Source: Cellulophaga sp. L1A9
GTDB lineage: Bacteria; Bacteroidota; Bacteroidia; Flavobacteriales; Flavobacteriaceae
Reading direction: 5' to 3'
DNA: 64,000 nucleotides
Assembly: GCF_009797025.1 (NCBI RefSeq)
Contig: NZ_CP047027.1
Location: 2,170,001 to 2,234,000, forward strand
In this document: piece by piece, positions 53,847-63,412 of the stretch
Layout: each line of letters begins with the position of its first letter
How positions within the stretch are numbered: position 1 is the first letter of the stretch
The notes under the pieces: generated by a model
The model's database searches: none
What the model saw: the letters and a program-made list of their open reading frames with translations, nothing else
Told to the model about the DNA's origin: nothing
Made by a program: the position numbers and the translations under genes

Positions 53847-55631
53847 ATGAAAAAATTAAAATATAGTGTATTGGCTTTGGTTGCAGTATTTTTTATGTAT
53901 TCCTGTGATGAAGGTATAGACGGGATAACGCAAGTAGATCCTGGAGTAGATGCAACAGCTCCAGCAATAAAAATAAATTACCCAAAAGAGGGCATTGAGG
54001 TTAACGTATTAGCAGCGTTGGCAGATATTACTATTGATTTTGAAGTTACAGATGATATTGAAGTCAAAGATATTACGGTTTTTTTAGACGATGTAGAAAT
54101 TGGAACGTTTACTTCTTTTAAAGATTATCGTCGGGTTTTAATTGATGATTTGGTGTATAGTGGATTAGAAGATGGGACTCACGTATTGACAATTTCTGCA
54201 ACAGATATAGAAGGAAAAAATACGACAAGTTCTGTGAGCTTCGAAAAAGTACCTGCTTACGTTAAAAAGTATGATGGAGAAGTACTTTACATGCCTTTTG
54301 ATGGTGATTATGTAGATTTAATTAGTTTTCAATCTGCAACTATAGTAGGTACGCCAAGTTTCACTGACGATGCGCTAAATGGAACCAGTGCCTATGCAGG
54401 AGCAATAGATTCGTATTTGACTTTTCCTGCAGAAGATTTAAAAACACAAGAATTTAGTGCTGTCTTTTGGACGAAAGTAAATGCAGTTCCGGACAGAGCA
54501 GGTTTGTTGGCTATGAGTCCGCCATTAGATGCTTCTGGAGGGAACGTATTAACTTCAGGATATCGTTTTTTTAGAGAGAATGCCAATGGTTTACAGCGTT
54601 TTAAATTAAACGCTGGTACAGGAGTAGATAATACTTGGGTAGATGGTGGTGAGGCTGCAGATGTAGATCCTTCTGCTGGTAAATGGGTGAATATGGCATT
54701 TACCGTGTCAGGCACCGAGGCTAGTGTTTATATTGATGGGCAATTGGTGAAGCAAGTACCTTTCAATGGTATAGATTGGACGGATGTAGCGGTACTATCT
54801 ATTATGTCTGGCGCTCCTAATTTTAGTGGTTGGGACCATAAATCAGATTTAGGTTTTATGGATGAACTTAGAATCTTTAATAAATCGCTTTCTCAAGCAG
54901 AAATTGAAACTATTATTCAAGATGATTCTGGCGTAGGTCCAAATACATACACCGGTACCTTTGATGGGGAAATGTTTTACATGCCATTTGATGGTGATCA
55001 TATAGATTTATTTAGTACCAATGAAGCTACAATTGTTGGTAACGCAGGTTTTGCAGGCGAAGCTAAAGTTGGTACCAACGCTTATGCAGGAGCAGCAGAT
55101 TCATATTTGACAGTGCCAACAACAGGACTAACTACTCCAGAATTTAGTGCTGCAATGTGGTATAAAGTAAATGATACTCCAGATAGAGCGGGTATTCTTA
55201 CCGTAGGCCCTCCAGATACAGAAAATGCCGGTTATCCAGAAATTCAAAACTTGCGTACAAGTGGGTTTAGATTGTTAAGGGAGAATGCAGACGGCCTACA
55301 ACGTATTAAACTTAATGTTGGAAATGGTGATGGAGAAGAATGGGCAGACGGAGTTACAGCAGCAGATATTGATCCAGCGGCGGGAGAATGGGTGCATTTA
55401 GCATTTACAATCTCAGAAACTACCACTGTGGTATATATTAACGGTGTGGCCGTTGCTACTGTAGAAACAGGAATTAGTTGGGCAAATTGCGATTTGGTTT
55501 CTATAGGTTCTGGTGCGCCAAGATTTACAGAATGGGGTCATGGTGCAGATCTCAGCTATTTTGATGAATTGCGGTTTTTCAATAAAGCCTTGACACCAGA
55601 GCAAGTAACCGCAGTGATGAATGCGAATTAG
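53847..55631 (+). CDS. Surface lipoprotein with Ig-like domain and two tandem LamG-like domains
   Basis: 594 residues. Lipobox MYSCDEG; then an Ig-like domain (about 35-135, KINYPKEGIEV, DIEVKDITVFLDD) and two LamG/concanavalin-like jellyroll domains, about residues 141-358 and 370-594. The two are clear duplicates: each begins DGE..YMPFDGD, contains AYAGA.DSYLT, PDRAG, RENA.GLQR and ends DELR.FNK.L. No catalytic residues were recognised. Its position after susD is that of a SusE/F-type surface glycan-binding protein, so its job is probably substrate capture. Confidence 0.85.
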   Translation: MKKLKYSVLALVAVFFMYSCDEGIDGITQVDPGVDATAPAIKINYPKEGIEVNVLAALADITIDFEVTDDIEVKDITVFLDDVEIGTFTSFKDYRRVLIDDLVYSGLEDGTHVLTISATDIEGKNTTSSVSFEKVPAYVKKYDGEVLYMPFDGDYVDLISFQSATIVGTPSFTDDALNGTSAYAGAIDSYLTFPAEDLKTQEFSAVFWTKVNAVPDRAGLLAMSPPLDASGGNVLTSGYRFFRENANGLQRFKLNAGTGVDNTWVDGGEAADVDPSAGKWVNMAFTVSGTEASVYIDGQLVKQVPFNGIDWTDVAVLSIMSGAPNFSGWDHKSDLGFMDELRIFNKSLSQAEIETIIQDDSGVGPNTYTGTFDGEMFYMPFDGDHIDLFSTNEATIVGNAGFAGEAKVGTNAYAGAADSYLTVPTTGLTTPEFSAAMWYKVNDTPDRAGILTVGPPDTENAGYPEIQNLRTSGFRLLRENADGLQRIKLNVGNGDGEEWADGVTAADIDPAAGEWVHLAFTISETTTVVYINGVAVATVETGISWANCDLVSIGSGAPRFTEWGHGADLSYFDELRFFNKALTPEQVTAVMNAN

Positions 55632-55702
55632 AATAATTACCCTATAAAAGTAGGTTTAGAGCGCTTTTGTAAAAGCGATAATAATATACGTTGATAGTGC
55701 AT

Positions 55703-57082
55703 ATGAAGATTTTAGTAAAGGTGATAGTGAGTTTAGTTTTAGTGGCTGTTGTATCTGTAGTTGAGGGATGCAATGGCCGCAAGGCTAAGAATGAAAAAGA
55801 AATAAAGACTTCAGAAAAAGAAGAAGCTACAATTTCTGACAATGAATTATTAGACAAAATACAGCGACAAACTTTTGACTATTTCTGGGAAGGTGCAGAA
55901 CCAACCTCTGGTTTGGCAAGAGAACGTATTCATTTAGATAGTATTTATCCTTCTCATGATAGAAATATTATTACTATTGGAGGATCTGGTTTTGGTTTAA
56001 TGGCTATCCTTGTAGGAGTAGAAAGAGGTTTTATCACCAGAGAACAAGCTGTAGCGCGATATGAAAAAATGCTAAGCTTTTTAGAGAAGGCAGATCGCTT
56101 TCATGGGGCTTGGCCTCATTGGTTGCAACCTTCAGGAAAAACAGCGCCTTTTAGTAGCAAAGATGATGGAGGAGATTTGGTAGAAACGGCTTTCTTGATT
56201 CAAGGATTACTTACTGCTAAAGAATATTTCAATTTATCTAATGACAAGGAATTAGCCATTAGAGAACGTATTCAAAAACTTTGGGAAGAAGTAGAGTTTG
56301 ATTGGTATACTAAAGGTGAAAATGTATTGTACTGGCACTGGTCTCCAAACCATGGTTGGGATATGAACTTTCCAGTAGGTGGGTATAATGAAGCTTTAAT
56401 CATGTATATTTTAGGGGCAGCATCACCAACACATCCTATAAAAAAAGAAGTGTATGATCAAGGTTGGGCATCAAACGGGAATATAGCCAAGGATACAACC
56501 TATTATGGATTAGAAACAGAATTAAATCATTATGAGCATGATAAGTCGCCAGTAGGGCCTTTATTTTGGGCCCACTATTCATATTTAGGTCTTAATCCAA
56601 AAGGCTTATCAGATAAGTATGCAAATTATTGGAAACTGAATCAAAATCATGCTTTGATTCATTATAAGCATGCCGTTGCTAATCCAAATAAATTTAAAGG
56701 ATACGGTGAAAAGGCATGGGGATTTACCTCTAGTTATTCTATGAATGGATATGCGGGTCACCGTCCAGATAATGATTTAGGGGTTATCTCGCCAACAGCA
56801 GCTTTATCCTCAATGCCATATACTCCAAAAGAGAGTTTAGCCTTCTTAAGATATTTATATACGGAACAAGATAGTCTTATAGGTAAATATGGCCCTTATG
56901 ATGCGTATAGCTTAACAGATAATTGGAGCTTGCCTAGGTATTTGGCCATAGATCAAGGGCCAATTCCAGTGATGATAGAAAATTATAGAAGTGGCATGTT
57001 ATGGTATTATTTCATGAAAAATGAAGATGTACATAAAGGCTTAAATGCTTTGGAGTTTACCTATGTGATGCCCAAAGAATAA
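55703..57082 (+). CDS. GH144-type endo-glycanase (putative endo-beta-1,2-glucanase), copy 1
   Basis: 459 residues from ATG 55703; a TTG at 55691 was rejected. Probable lipoprotein (VVEGCNGRK, with an unusual Glu before Gly-Cys), a short Lys/Glu linker, then an alpha/alpha toroid. Motifs FDYFWEGAEP, GFGLMAILVGVERG, HGAWPHW, GGDLVETAFLIQG, HYSYLGLNPKGL, NDLGVISPTAALSS and LAIDQGPIPVMIENYRSG match the family listed as Pfam glycoamylase, which contains the GH144 endo-beta-1,2-glucanases first described from Chitinophaga pinensis. Substrate is inferred from the family only. The second copy follows 66 bases later. Confidence 0.82.
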   Translation: MKILVKVIVSLVLVAVVSVVEGCNGRKAKNEKEIKTSEKEEATISDNELLDKIQRQTFDYFWEGAEPTSGLARERIHLDSIYPSHDRNIITIGGSGFGLMAILVGVERGFITREQAVARYEKMLSFLEKADRFHGAWPHWLQPSGKTAPFSSKDDGGDLVETAFLIQGLLTAKEYFNLSNDKELAIRERIQKLWEEVEFDWYTKGENVLYWHWSPNHGWDMNFPVGGYNEALIMYILGAASPTHPIKKEVYDQGWASNGNIAKDTTYYGLETELNHYEHDKSPVGPLFWAHYSYLGLNPKGLSDKYANYWKLNQNHALIHYKHAVANPNKFKGYGEKAWGFTSSYSMNGYAGHRPDNDLGVISPTAALSSMPYTPKESLAFLRYLYTEQDSLIGKYGPYDAYSLTDNWSLPRYLAIDQGPIPVMIENYRSGMLWYYFMKNEDVHKGLNALEFTYVMPKE

Positions 57083-57148
57083 GTGTTAAATTTATAATGT
57101 ATTCCATTTCTAACTACGAATTGTTTTTAAGACTTTTATTTTATCCAG

Positions 57149-58537
57149 ATGAATTACATAAAATATACCCTCTTATCTTCTCTTTTATTAGTTGTTTTCT
57201 CTTGTTCCAAAAGTGATTCTCAAGGCCCTACGGGGGTATCAGAATTACCGGAAACTCCAGTAACTCCAGAAGAACCTGTTATTTCAATTACAGATGAAGA
57301 GTTATTAGATGTTACACAGGAGACTACGTTTAAATATTTTTGGGATTATGCACATCCAAGTTCTGGAGGGGCAAAAGAAAGATACCATCCTAATGATCCG
57401 GATAATGATGCAAATACGGTAACTATTGGCGGTACAGGTTTCGGTTTAATGGCAATTTTAGTGGGTATTGAACGAAACTATGTATCAAGAGCAGATGCTG
57501 TAAATCGCTTAACTAAAATTGTTACTTTTTTAGATACAGCAGATCGTTTTCACGGTGCTTGGCCGCATTGGGTAGATGGGGATACAGGAAAAGTAAAGCC
57601 TTTTAGTGCGCTAGATGACGGTGGAGATTTAGTAGAAACGGCTTTCTTAGTACAAGGACTTATCTGTGTAAAAGAATACTTTAAAGACGGCTCTGAAGCA
57701 GAACAAGCATTAGCGAATAAAGCAGACGAACTTTGGAAAGGTGTAGAATGGAACTGGTACACACAAGCAGAAGAGGCCTTGTTTTGGCATTGGAGTCCCG
57801 CGAACGGATTTGCTATTAACCTCGCTTTAAAAGGGTATAACGAAACGTTAATTACTTATGTATTAGCCGCAGCCTCTCCTGATTACAGCATATCAAAATC
57901 TGTATATGATGGCGGATGGGCTACCAACGGTACGTTTACATCTTCCAACAGTGCTTACGGATTCCCATTATTGGTGAACCACGCTGGGGCAGAACAGTTA
58001 GGAGGTCCGCTTTTTTTCTCACACTATTCCTTTTTAGGATTAAACCCAAATGGCCTTGCAGATGCTTATGTCAACTATGGCGAGGTAAGTATAAATCATA
58101 GTAAGATTAATTATAATTATGCCATTGCTAATCCTAAGAATTACAAAGACTACGGCGAGGATTGTTGGGGTTTAACGGCAAGCTATTCTAGAAATACAGA
58201 TGGTAGCTTAGGATATGCAGCTCATGCACCTAATAATGATTTAGGCGTTATTTCTCCTACGGCTGCAATTAGTTCAATAGTGTATACCCCTGAGGAGTCT
58301 TTACAAGCATTACATTACTTCTACGGAAAAAAAGAGGAGCTCTTAGGAACTGCTGGTTTTTATGACGCTTTTAGTCCGCAATACAATTGGGTAGCAGAGG
58401 CTTATTTAGCTATAGATCAAGGACCACAAATTATCATGATAGAAAATTATAGATCAGGATTGTTATGGCAATTGTTCATGCAAAATGATGAGGTAAAAGC
58501 TGGCTTAACAAAATTAGAATTCACCTATGGAAATTAA
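57149..58537 (+). CDS. GH144-type endo-glycanase (putative endo-beta-1,2-glucanase), copy 2
   Basis: 462 residues. Clear lipobox (LVVFSCSKSD) and a Pro/Glu/Thr-rich linker (about 26-47) different from copy 1. The catalytic toroid is homologous throughout: FKYFWDYAHPSSGGAKER, GFGLMAILVGIERN, HGAWPHWVDG, GGDLVETAFLVQG, HYSFLGLNPNGL, NDLGVISPTAAISS, LAIDQGPQIIMIENYRSG. The same conserved acidic and aromatic positions are kept, so both copies look active. Divergence between them suggests different chain length or different decoration. Its end overlaps the start of the esterase gene by 11 bases. Confidence 0.82.
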   Translation: MNYIKYTLLSSLLLVVFSCSKSDSQGPTGVSELPETPVTPEEPVISITDEELLDVTQETTFKYFWDYAHPSSGGAKERYHPNDPDNDANTVTIGGTGFGLMAILVGIERNYVSRADAVNRLTKIVTFLDTADRFHGAWPHWVDGDTGKVKPFSALDDGGDLVETAFLVQGLICVKEYFKDGSEAEQALANKADELWKGVEWNWYTQAEEALFWHWSPANGFAINLALKGYNETLITYVLAAASPDYSISKSVYDGGWATNGTFTSSNSAYGFPLLVNHAGAEQLGGPLFFSHYSFLGLNPNGLADAYVNYGEVSINHSKINYNYAIANPKNYKDYGEDCWGLTASYSRNTDGSLGYAAHAPNNDLGVISPTAAISSIVYTPEESLQALHYFYGKKEELLGTAGFYDAFSPQYNWVAEAYLAIDQGPQIIMIENYRSGLLWQLFMQNDEVKAGLTKLEFTYGN

Positions 58538-59309
58538 AAAATTAGCTTACGCGGTACTCTTTCTTTTTGTTGCATTTTATGCACAAGCACAAGAGGAAAA
58601 CTATCAAAAAGAAAGTTTTATTCAAGATTCAGATACGCTAAAGTATCGCATTATGTATCCCAAAGATTTCATAGATACCAATCAATACCCCATCGTATTT
58701 TTTTTACATGGAGCAGGAGAGCGTGGTGCAGATAATGAAACGCAATTAACCCATGGTAGCGCTTTGTTTGCTAGTGAAGAAAGTTTAGAAAACTTCCCTG
58801 CGATTGTTGTCTTTCCACAATGCCCAAAAGAAGATTATTGGTCAAATGCTAAGGTGAATAGAAAATCAAAACCTGTTTCTTTAAAGTTTAAATACCATAG
58901 AAAACCAACACAGGCAATGCATATGGTAATGCAATTAGTAGATGAGTTGGTAGGAAAACCTTTTGTAAAAGAAGATCAAATCTATGTCATGGGCTTATCT
59001 ATGGGCGGAATGGGCACCTATGAAATTTTGCATAGAAAGCCAGAAACGTTTGCAGCAGCAATTGCCATTTGCGGTGGTGGTGATGAGAAAGGTTCTGAAG
59101 AATTTGCAAAGAAAGTACCCTTATGGATTTTCCATGGCGCTAAGGATGATGTCGTAGATCCAAAATTATCCCTAGAAATGGCTTCGAAAATCATAGCCTA
59201 TGGTGGGCATCCAAATGTTACCATTTATAGTGATGCTAATCATAACAGTTGGGATTCAGCATTCGCAGAGCCAGAATTACTCCCTTGGTTATTTGCACAA
59301 AAAAAATAA
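58527..59309 (+). CDS. Secreted alpha/beta-hydrolase (putative glycan esterase)
   Basis: 260 residues: signal peptide (FVAFYAQAQEE), then an alpha/beta-hydrolase of the esterase/PHB-depolymerase-like group. The nucleophile elbow is GLSMGGMGTYE; the acid is probably Asp in GAKDDVVD and the base His in DANHNSWD. The oxyanion region is FFLHGAGERG. In PULs such enzymes remove acetyl, feruloyl or other acyl groups from glycans. The 11-base overlap with the GH144 gene indicates coupling. A peptidase role is less likely given the length. Confidence 0.82.
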   Translation: MEIKKLAYAVLFLFVAFYAQAQEENYQKESFIQDSDTLKYRIMYPKDFIDTNQYPIVFFLHGAGERGADNETQLTHGSALFASEESLENFPAIVVFPQCPKEDYWSNAKVNRKSKPVSLKFKYHRKPTQAMHMVMQLVDELVGKPFVKEDQIYVMGLSMGGMGTYEILHRKPETFAAAIAICGGGDEKGSEEFAKKVPLWIFHGAKDDVVDPKLSLEMASKIIAYGGHPNVTIYSDANHNSWDSAFAEPELLPWLFAQKK

Positions 59310-59340
59310 GTCAGTTACAATTTTAAATAGCATAGTAAAA

Positions 59341-61611
59341 ATGAAATTAAAAGTCTTACATATTTTAACACTAGCCGCATTTTTTGCAGCTCCTTCAATA
59401 CAGGCACAGCGTACAATTCCCGAAGTAGAAGCATTATTAAAAAAGATGACTATTGAGGAGAAAATTGGGCAGTTAAATTTAGTTACTCCAGGTGGCGGTA
59501 TTGCTACAGGTTCTGTGGTAAGTTCTAATGTAGAGGAAAAAATTAAAGCCGGTCAGGTTGGAGGCTTATTCGGAATTTCCGGACCGGAGAAAATTAAGAC
59601 AGCGCAAGATTTTGCCGTAAAAAAAACACGTTTAGGAATCCCTCTTTTTTTTGGATCTGATATTATTCACGGCTATAAAACCACCTTTCCGATTCCTTTA
59701 GGATTATCGTCTTCTTGGGATATGGAATTAATGAAAAGAACAGCACAGATCGCGGCATTAGAAGCTACTGCCGACGGAATTAATTGGAATTTTTCTCCAA
59801 TGGTTGATATTTCTCGTGATCCTCGTTGGGGAAGAATTTCTGAAGGCGCTGGGGAAGATCCTTATTTGGGTTCTCAGATTGCCAAAGCAATGGTGACGGG
59901 GTATCAAGGTGAAGACCTTATGGCCAAGAATACCATGTTGGCAACTGTAAAACATTTTGCCCTTTATGGAGCTGCAGAAGCAGGTAGAGATTACAATTCT
60001 GTAGATATGAGCCGACTTAAAATGTATAATGAGTACCTACCGCCATACAAAGCAGCTATAGATGCTGGTGTGGGTAGTGTTATGAGTTCTTTTAATGATA
60101 TTGACGGTATTCCTGCCTCTGGAAATAAATGGTTGTTAACAGATTTACTGAGAGATGATTGGAAGTTTAACGGTTTTGTGGTTTCAGATTATACTTCTGT
60201 CAATGAAATGATAGCTCATGGTTTAGGAGATTTACAAGCCGTATCTGCTTTATCATTAAAAGCTGGTTTAGATATGGATATGGTGGGCGAAGGTTTTTTA
60301 ACCACCTTAAAAAAATCGCTGGAAGAAGGAAAAGTTACAGAGGAGGAAATTACCACTGCTTGCCGTAGAATATTAGAGGCAAAATTTAATTTAGGACTAT
60401 TTGATGATCCTTATAAATACATAGATAAAAAACGACCTGCTAAAGATATTCTGAAAGATGAAAATAGAGCTTTAGCAAGAGAGGCTGCAAAAAAATCATT
60501 CGTATTATTTAAAAACGAATCTAAAAATTTACCCCTTCAAAAAAATGCCAAAATTGCTTTAATAGGCGATTTGGCAAATAGTAAAGACAATATGTTAGGT
60601 ACATGGGCCCCTACTGGAGATCCGCAACTCTCTGTTTCTATTCTTCAAGGCTTTAAAAATGTAGCTCCTAATGCAATAATTTCTTATGCCAAGGGAGCCA
60701 ATATTACGGATGACGCTGCACTTGCCACGAAAATTAATGTATTTGGAGAACGCGTAACTATAGATAAACGCAGTGCGGAGGTTATGCTTGCTGAAGCGGT
60801 AGCTTTAGCAAAAGAAGCAGATGTGGTGGTAGCTGTAGTAGGGGAGGCTACTGAGTTTACAGGAGAATCTTCTAGTAGAACAGACATCTCTATACCTCAA
60901 AGTCAGAAAAAATTAATACGAGCTTTAGCAGCAACAGGCAAACCTTTGGTGCTTGTTTTAATGAGTGGTAGGCCTTTGGTTTTAGAAGAAGAGCTTGCTT
61001 TACCAGCTAGTATTCTTCAAGTGTGGTTTCCTGGAGTAGAAGCAGGGAACGCCATTGCAGATGTGGTGTTCGGAGATTACAATCCGTCTGGTAAATTAAC
61101 TGCTACATGGCCTAGAAATGTGGGTCAGATTCCTATCTATCACAGTATAAAGAACACAGGTAGACCGCAACCAACGGCCGAATTTGAAAAGTTTAAATCT
61201 AATTACTTAGATGCTCCAAATACTCCTTTATTACCTTTTGGTTACGGATTAAGTTATACCGAATTTGAGTATAGTAATTTAAAGGTAAATACTTCTCAAA
61301 TACGCCAAAATGAACCCTTAACAGTTACGGTAAGTGTTAAAAACACCGGCGATTTTGATGGGGAAGAAGTGGTGCAGCTATACCTTAGAGATGTGGTAAG
61401 AAGCATTACGCAACCGGTAAAACAGTTGAAAGGGTTCAAAAAAGTAATGCTTAAAAAAGGAGAAACCAAACAGGTAACCCTCACATTAACTCCAGAAGAT
61501 TTAAAATTTTATAATTCTTATTTAGAATTTGTAGCGGAGCCTGGAGATTTTGAGATCTATGTGGGCACTAATTCTGATGCTACTTTAACTGCTACGTTTA
61601 GCTTGAACTAA
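59341..61611 (+). CDS. GH3 beta-glucosidase
   Basis: 756 residues from ATG 59341, where a good signal peptide starts (LAAFFAAPSIQAQ); an in-frame upstream extension would overlap the esterase. GH3 domains: TIM barrel with DPRWGRISEGAGEDPYL in parts, KHFALYGAAEAGRDYN and nucleophile Asp283 in VVSDYTSV; an alpha/beta sandwich with VVAVVGEATEFTGESSSR; and a C-terminal fibronectin-III-like domain (QLYLRDVVRSITQPVKQLKGF in parts). It releases glucose from the ends of oligomers in the periplasm. Some Bacteroidota GH3 enzymes act on beta-1,2-gluco-oligosaccharides, which fits the GH144 neighbours. Confidence 0.92.
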   Translation: MKLKVLHILTLAAFFAAPSIQAQRTIPEVEALLKKMTIEEKIGQLNLVTPGGGIATGSVVSSNVEEKIKAGQVGGLFGISGPEKIKTAQDFAVKKTRLGIPLFFGSDIIHGYKTTFPIPLGLSSSWDMELMKRTAQIAALEATADGINWNFSPMVDISRDPRWGRISEGAGEDPYLGSQIAKAMVTGYQGEDLMAKNTMLATVKHFALYGAAEAGRDYNSVDMSRLKMYNEYLPPYKAAIDAGVGSVMSSFNDIDGIPASGNKWLLTDLLRDDWKFNGFVVSDYTSVNEMIAHGLGDLQAVSALSLKAGLDMDMVGEGFLTTLKKSLEEGKVTEEEITTACRRILEAKFNLGLFDDPYKYIDKKRPAKDILKDENRALAREAAKKSFVLFKNESKNLPLQKNAKIALIGDLANSKDNMLGTWAPTGDPQLSVSILQGFKNVAPNAIISYAKGANITDDAALATKINVFGERVTIDKRSAEVMLAEAVALAKEADVVVAVVGEATEFTGESSSRTDISIPQSQKKLIRALAATGKPLVLVLMSGRPLVLEEELALPASILQVWFPGVEAGNAIADVVFGDYNPSGKLTATWPRNVGQIPIYHSIKNTGRPQPTAEFEKFKSNYLDAPNTPLLPFGYGLSYTEFEYSNLKVNTSQIRQNEPLTVTVSVKNTGDFDGEEVVQLYLRDVVRSITQPVKQLKGFKKVMLKKGETKQVTLTLTPEDLKFYNSYLEFVAEPGDFEIYVGTNSDATLTATFSLN

Positions 61612-61621
61612 AAGTATTTTA

Positions 61622-63247
61622 ATGAGATATTTGGTCTTTTCTTTTTTAGTTTTATGGTTTGTGTCTTGTGCTAATAAGGAAAAAAGTAAAGAGAAGAAAA
61701 GGCCAAATATTATTTTTATCATGTCTGATGATCATGCAATGCAAGCCATTAGCGCTTATGGTCATCCTATAAGTAAAATAGCACCTACTCCTAATATTGA
61801 TAGGATTGCGGACAATGGCGCGCTTTTTAAGCATAGTTATGTGACCAATTCTATTTGCGGTCCTAGTAGGGCGGTTATATTAACAGGAAAGCACAGTCAT
61901 ATCAACGGGTTTAGAAAAAACGGAGACCATTTTGATGGTGCCCAACTTACATTGCCAAAGCTGATGCAGAAAGTGGGATATCAAACGGCTTTATTTGGCA
62001 AGTGGCACTTGAATGGATATCCAGAAGGCTTTGATCATTGGAAAATAATTGTGGATCAAGGGAATTACTACAATCCAGATTTTATTGAAAATGGCGATAC
62101 TACCCGTATAGAAGGATATGCTACGGATATTATTACTAATGATGCTTTAGATTGGTTAAAAGACAGGAAGCAAGATACTACACCCTTTTTTCTAATGGTA
62201 CAGCATAAGGCTCCGCATAGAAATTGGATGCCTGCGCTCCGTCATGCAAACAAATATGATAGTGTTTTATTTCCGCTTCCAGATACATACTTTCCAACTT
62301 TTGAGAATCAATTGGCAAGTGCAGCACAATTGCAAACCATTTATAAGGATATGTATGAGGGTCATGATTTAAAAATGACGCAAGAATATGGCAGTGCTAC
62401 ATTAGCTCACAATCCATGGCCTATAGATTTTGACCGGATGACTTTAGCGCAAAGGAAAGCCTGGGATGAAGCTTATCTTGCTAAAAATAATGCGCTCCAT
62501 ACCGCAGATTTACACGGAGAAGCTTTAGCAAGGTGGAAAGGACAGCGGTACCTCCAAGATTATATGGCGACGATTGCAGCTGTAGATGAAGGCGTAGGGC
62601 AGTTATTAGATTACCTAAAAGAACATAAGCTAGAAGAGAATACTATAATTGTGTATACTTCTGATCAAGGGTTTTATTTGGGTGAAAAAGGATGGTTTGA
62701 CAAGCGGTTTATGTACGAAGTATCTTTTGGAACTCCACTGTTGATGCAATATTCAGGAACGATAAAAGGCAATACGACTATTAATGCTATGGTACAGAAT
62801 TTAGATTTTGCTCCCACATTTTTAGATTTTGCAGGAATACCAGAATATGCATCAGAAATGCAAGGAGAATCATTCAAAGGTTTGCTAACCGGGAATGTGG
62901 ATGAAGATGATTTTAGAAAGGTGATTTACTATCACTATTACGATTATCCGGCTTTTCATATGGTGAAAAAACATTACGGAATTAGAACTCAGAACTACAA
63001 ACTTATTCATTTTTTTGACGATATAGATGCATGGGAACTCTATGATCTTGAGAATGACCCTAAAGAACTTCATAACGTAATTGATGATATTAATTACAGA
63101 TATGTGCGTGCTATGATGCACAAAAAATTAGATAGTGTTCAAAAAGTCTATAAGGTCACAGACAAAGAATTTGAGAAAGCTCCGCAAGAGCAAATAGATA
63201 AGGCTCATAAACAGTTTAAAGGTTTAAGAGGGACACCTATGGAGTAA
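61622..63247 (+). CDS. S1-family sulfatase lipoprotein
   Basis: 541 residues. Lipobox (LWFVSCANKEK) followed by a Lys-rich stretch. The formylglycine signature is intact: Cys79-Gly-Pro-Ser-Arg followed by AVILTGKH. N-terminal metal site IIFIMSDDHAMQA and late YTSDQGFYLGEKGW, plus a C-terminal subdomain (FFDDIDAWELYDLENDPKEL) are typical of S1 sulfatases. A maturase must act elsewhere in the genome. It starts ten bases after the GH3 gene and is thus part of the PUL; it should remove sulfate esters from the glycan. The sugar and position are not decided by the sequence. Confidence 0.9.
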   Translation: MRYLVFSFLVLWFVSCANKEKSKEKKRPNIIFIMSDDHAMQAISAYGHPISKIAPTPNIDRIADNGALFKHSYVTNSICGPSRAVILTGKHSHINGFRKNGDHFDGAQLTLPKLMQKVGYQTALFGKWHLNGYPEGFDHWKIIVDQGNYYNPDFIENGDTTRIEGYATDIITNDALDWLKDRKQDTTPFFLMVQHKAPHRNWMPALRHANKYDSVLFPLPDTYFPTFENQLASAAQLQTIYKDMYEGHDLKMTQEYGSATLAHNPWPIDFDRMTLAQRKAWDEAYLAKNNALHTADLHGEALARWKGQRYLQDYMATIAAVDEGVGQLLDYLKEHKLEENTIIVYTSDQGFYLGEKGWFDKRFMYEVSFGTPLLMQYSGTIKGNTTINAMVQNLDFAPTFLDFAGIPEYASEMQGESFKGLLTGNVDEDDFRKVIYYHYYDYPAFHMVKKHYGIRTQNYKLIHFFDDIDAWELYDLENDPKELHNVIDDINYRYVRAMMHKKLDSVQKVYKVTDKEFEKAPQEQIDKAHKQFKGLRGTPME

Positions 63248-63412
63248 TACCCATTACTACACATGTGACAAAAAAATTTTGAGTACTAACGCTTTGCTTA
63301 TGCGTTCATTATACATGTATTAGAGCACATTTTTTATTCGAATCAGTTGTAATTTTACGTGGTATACTCGCAAGAGTAGTATGTAAAAGACTAATGAATA
63401 AAAAATATATCT

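Noticed and set aside
59200-59340. N-terminal extension of the GH3 protein
   Set aside because: It overlaps the esterase gene and displaces a good signal peptide starting at 59341.
63364-63378. TACTC-GCAA-GAGTA hairpin ahead of the PfpI gene
   Set aside because: The five-base stem has no T run and is too short for a terminator or a credible riboswitch.
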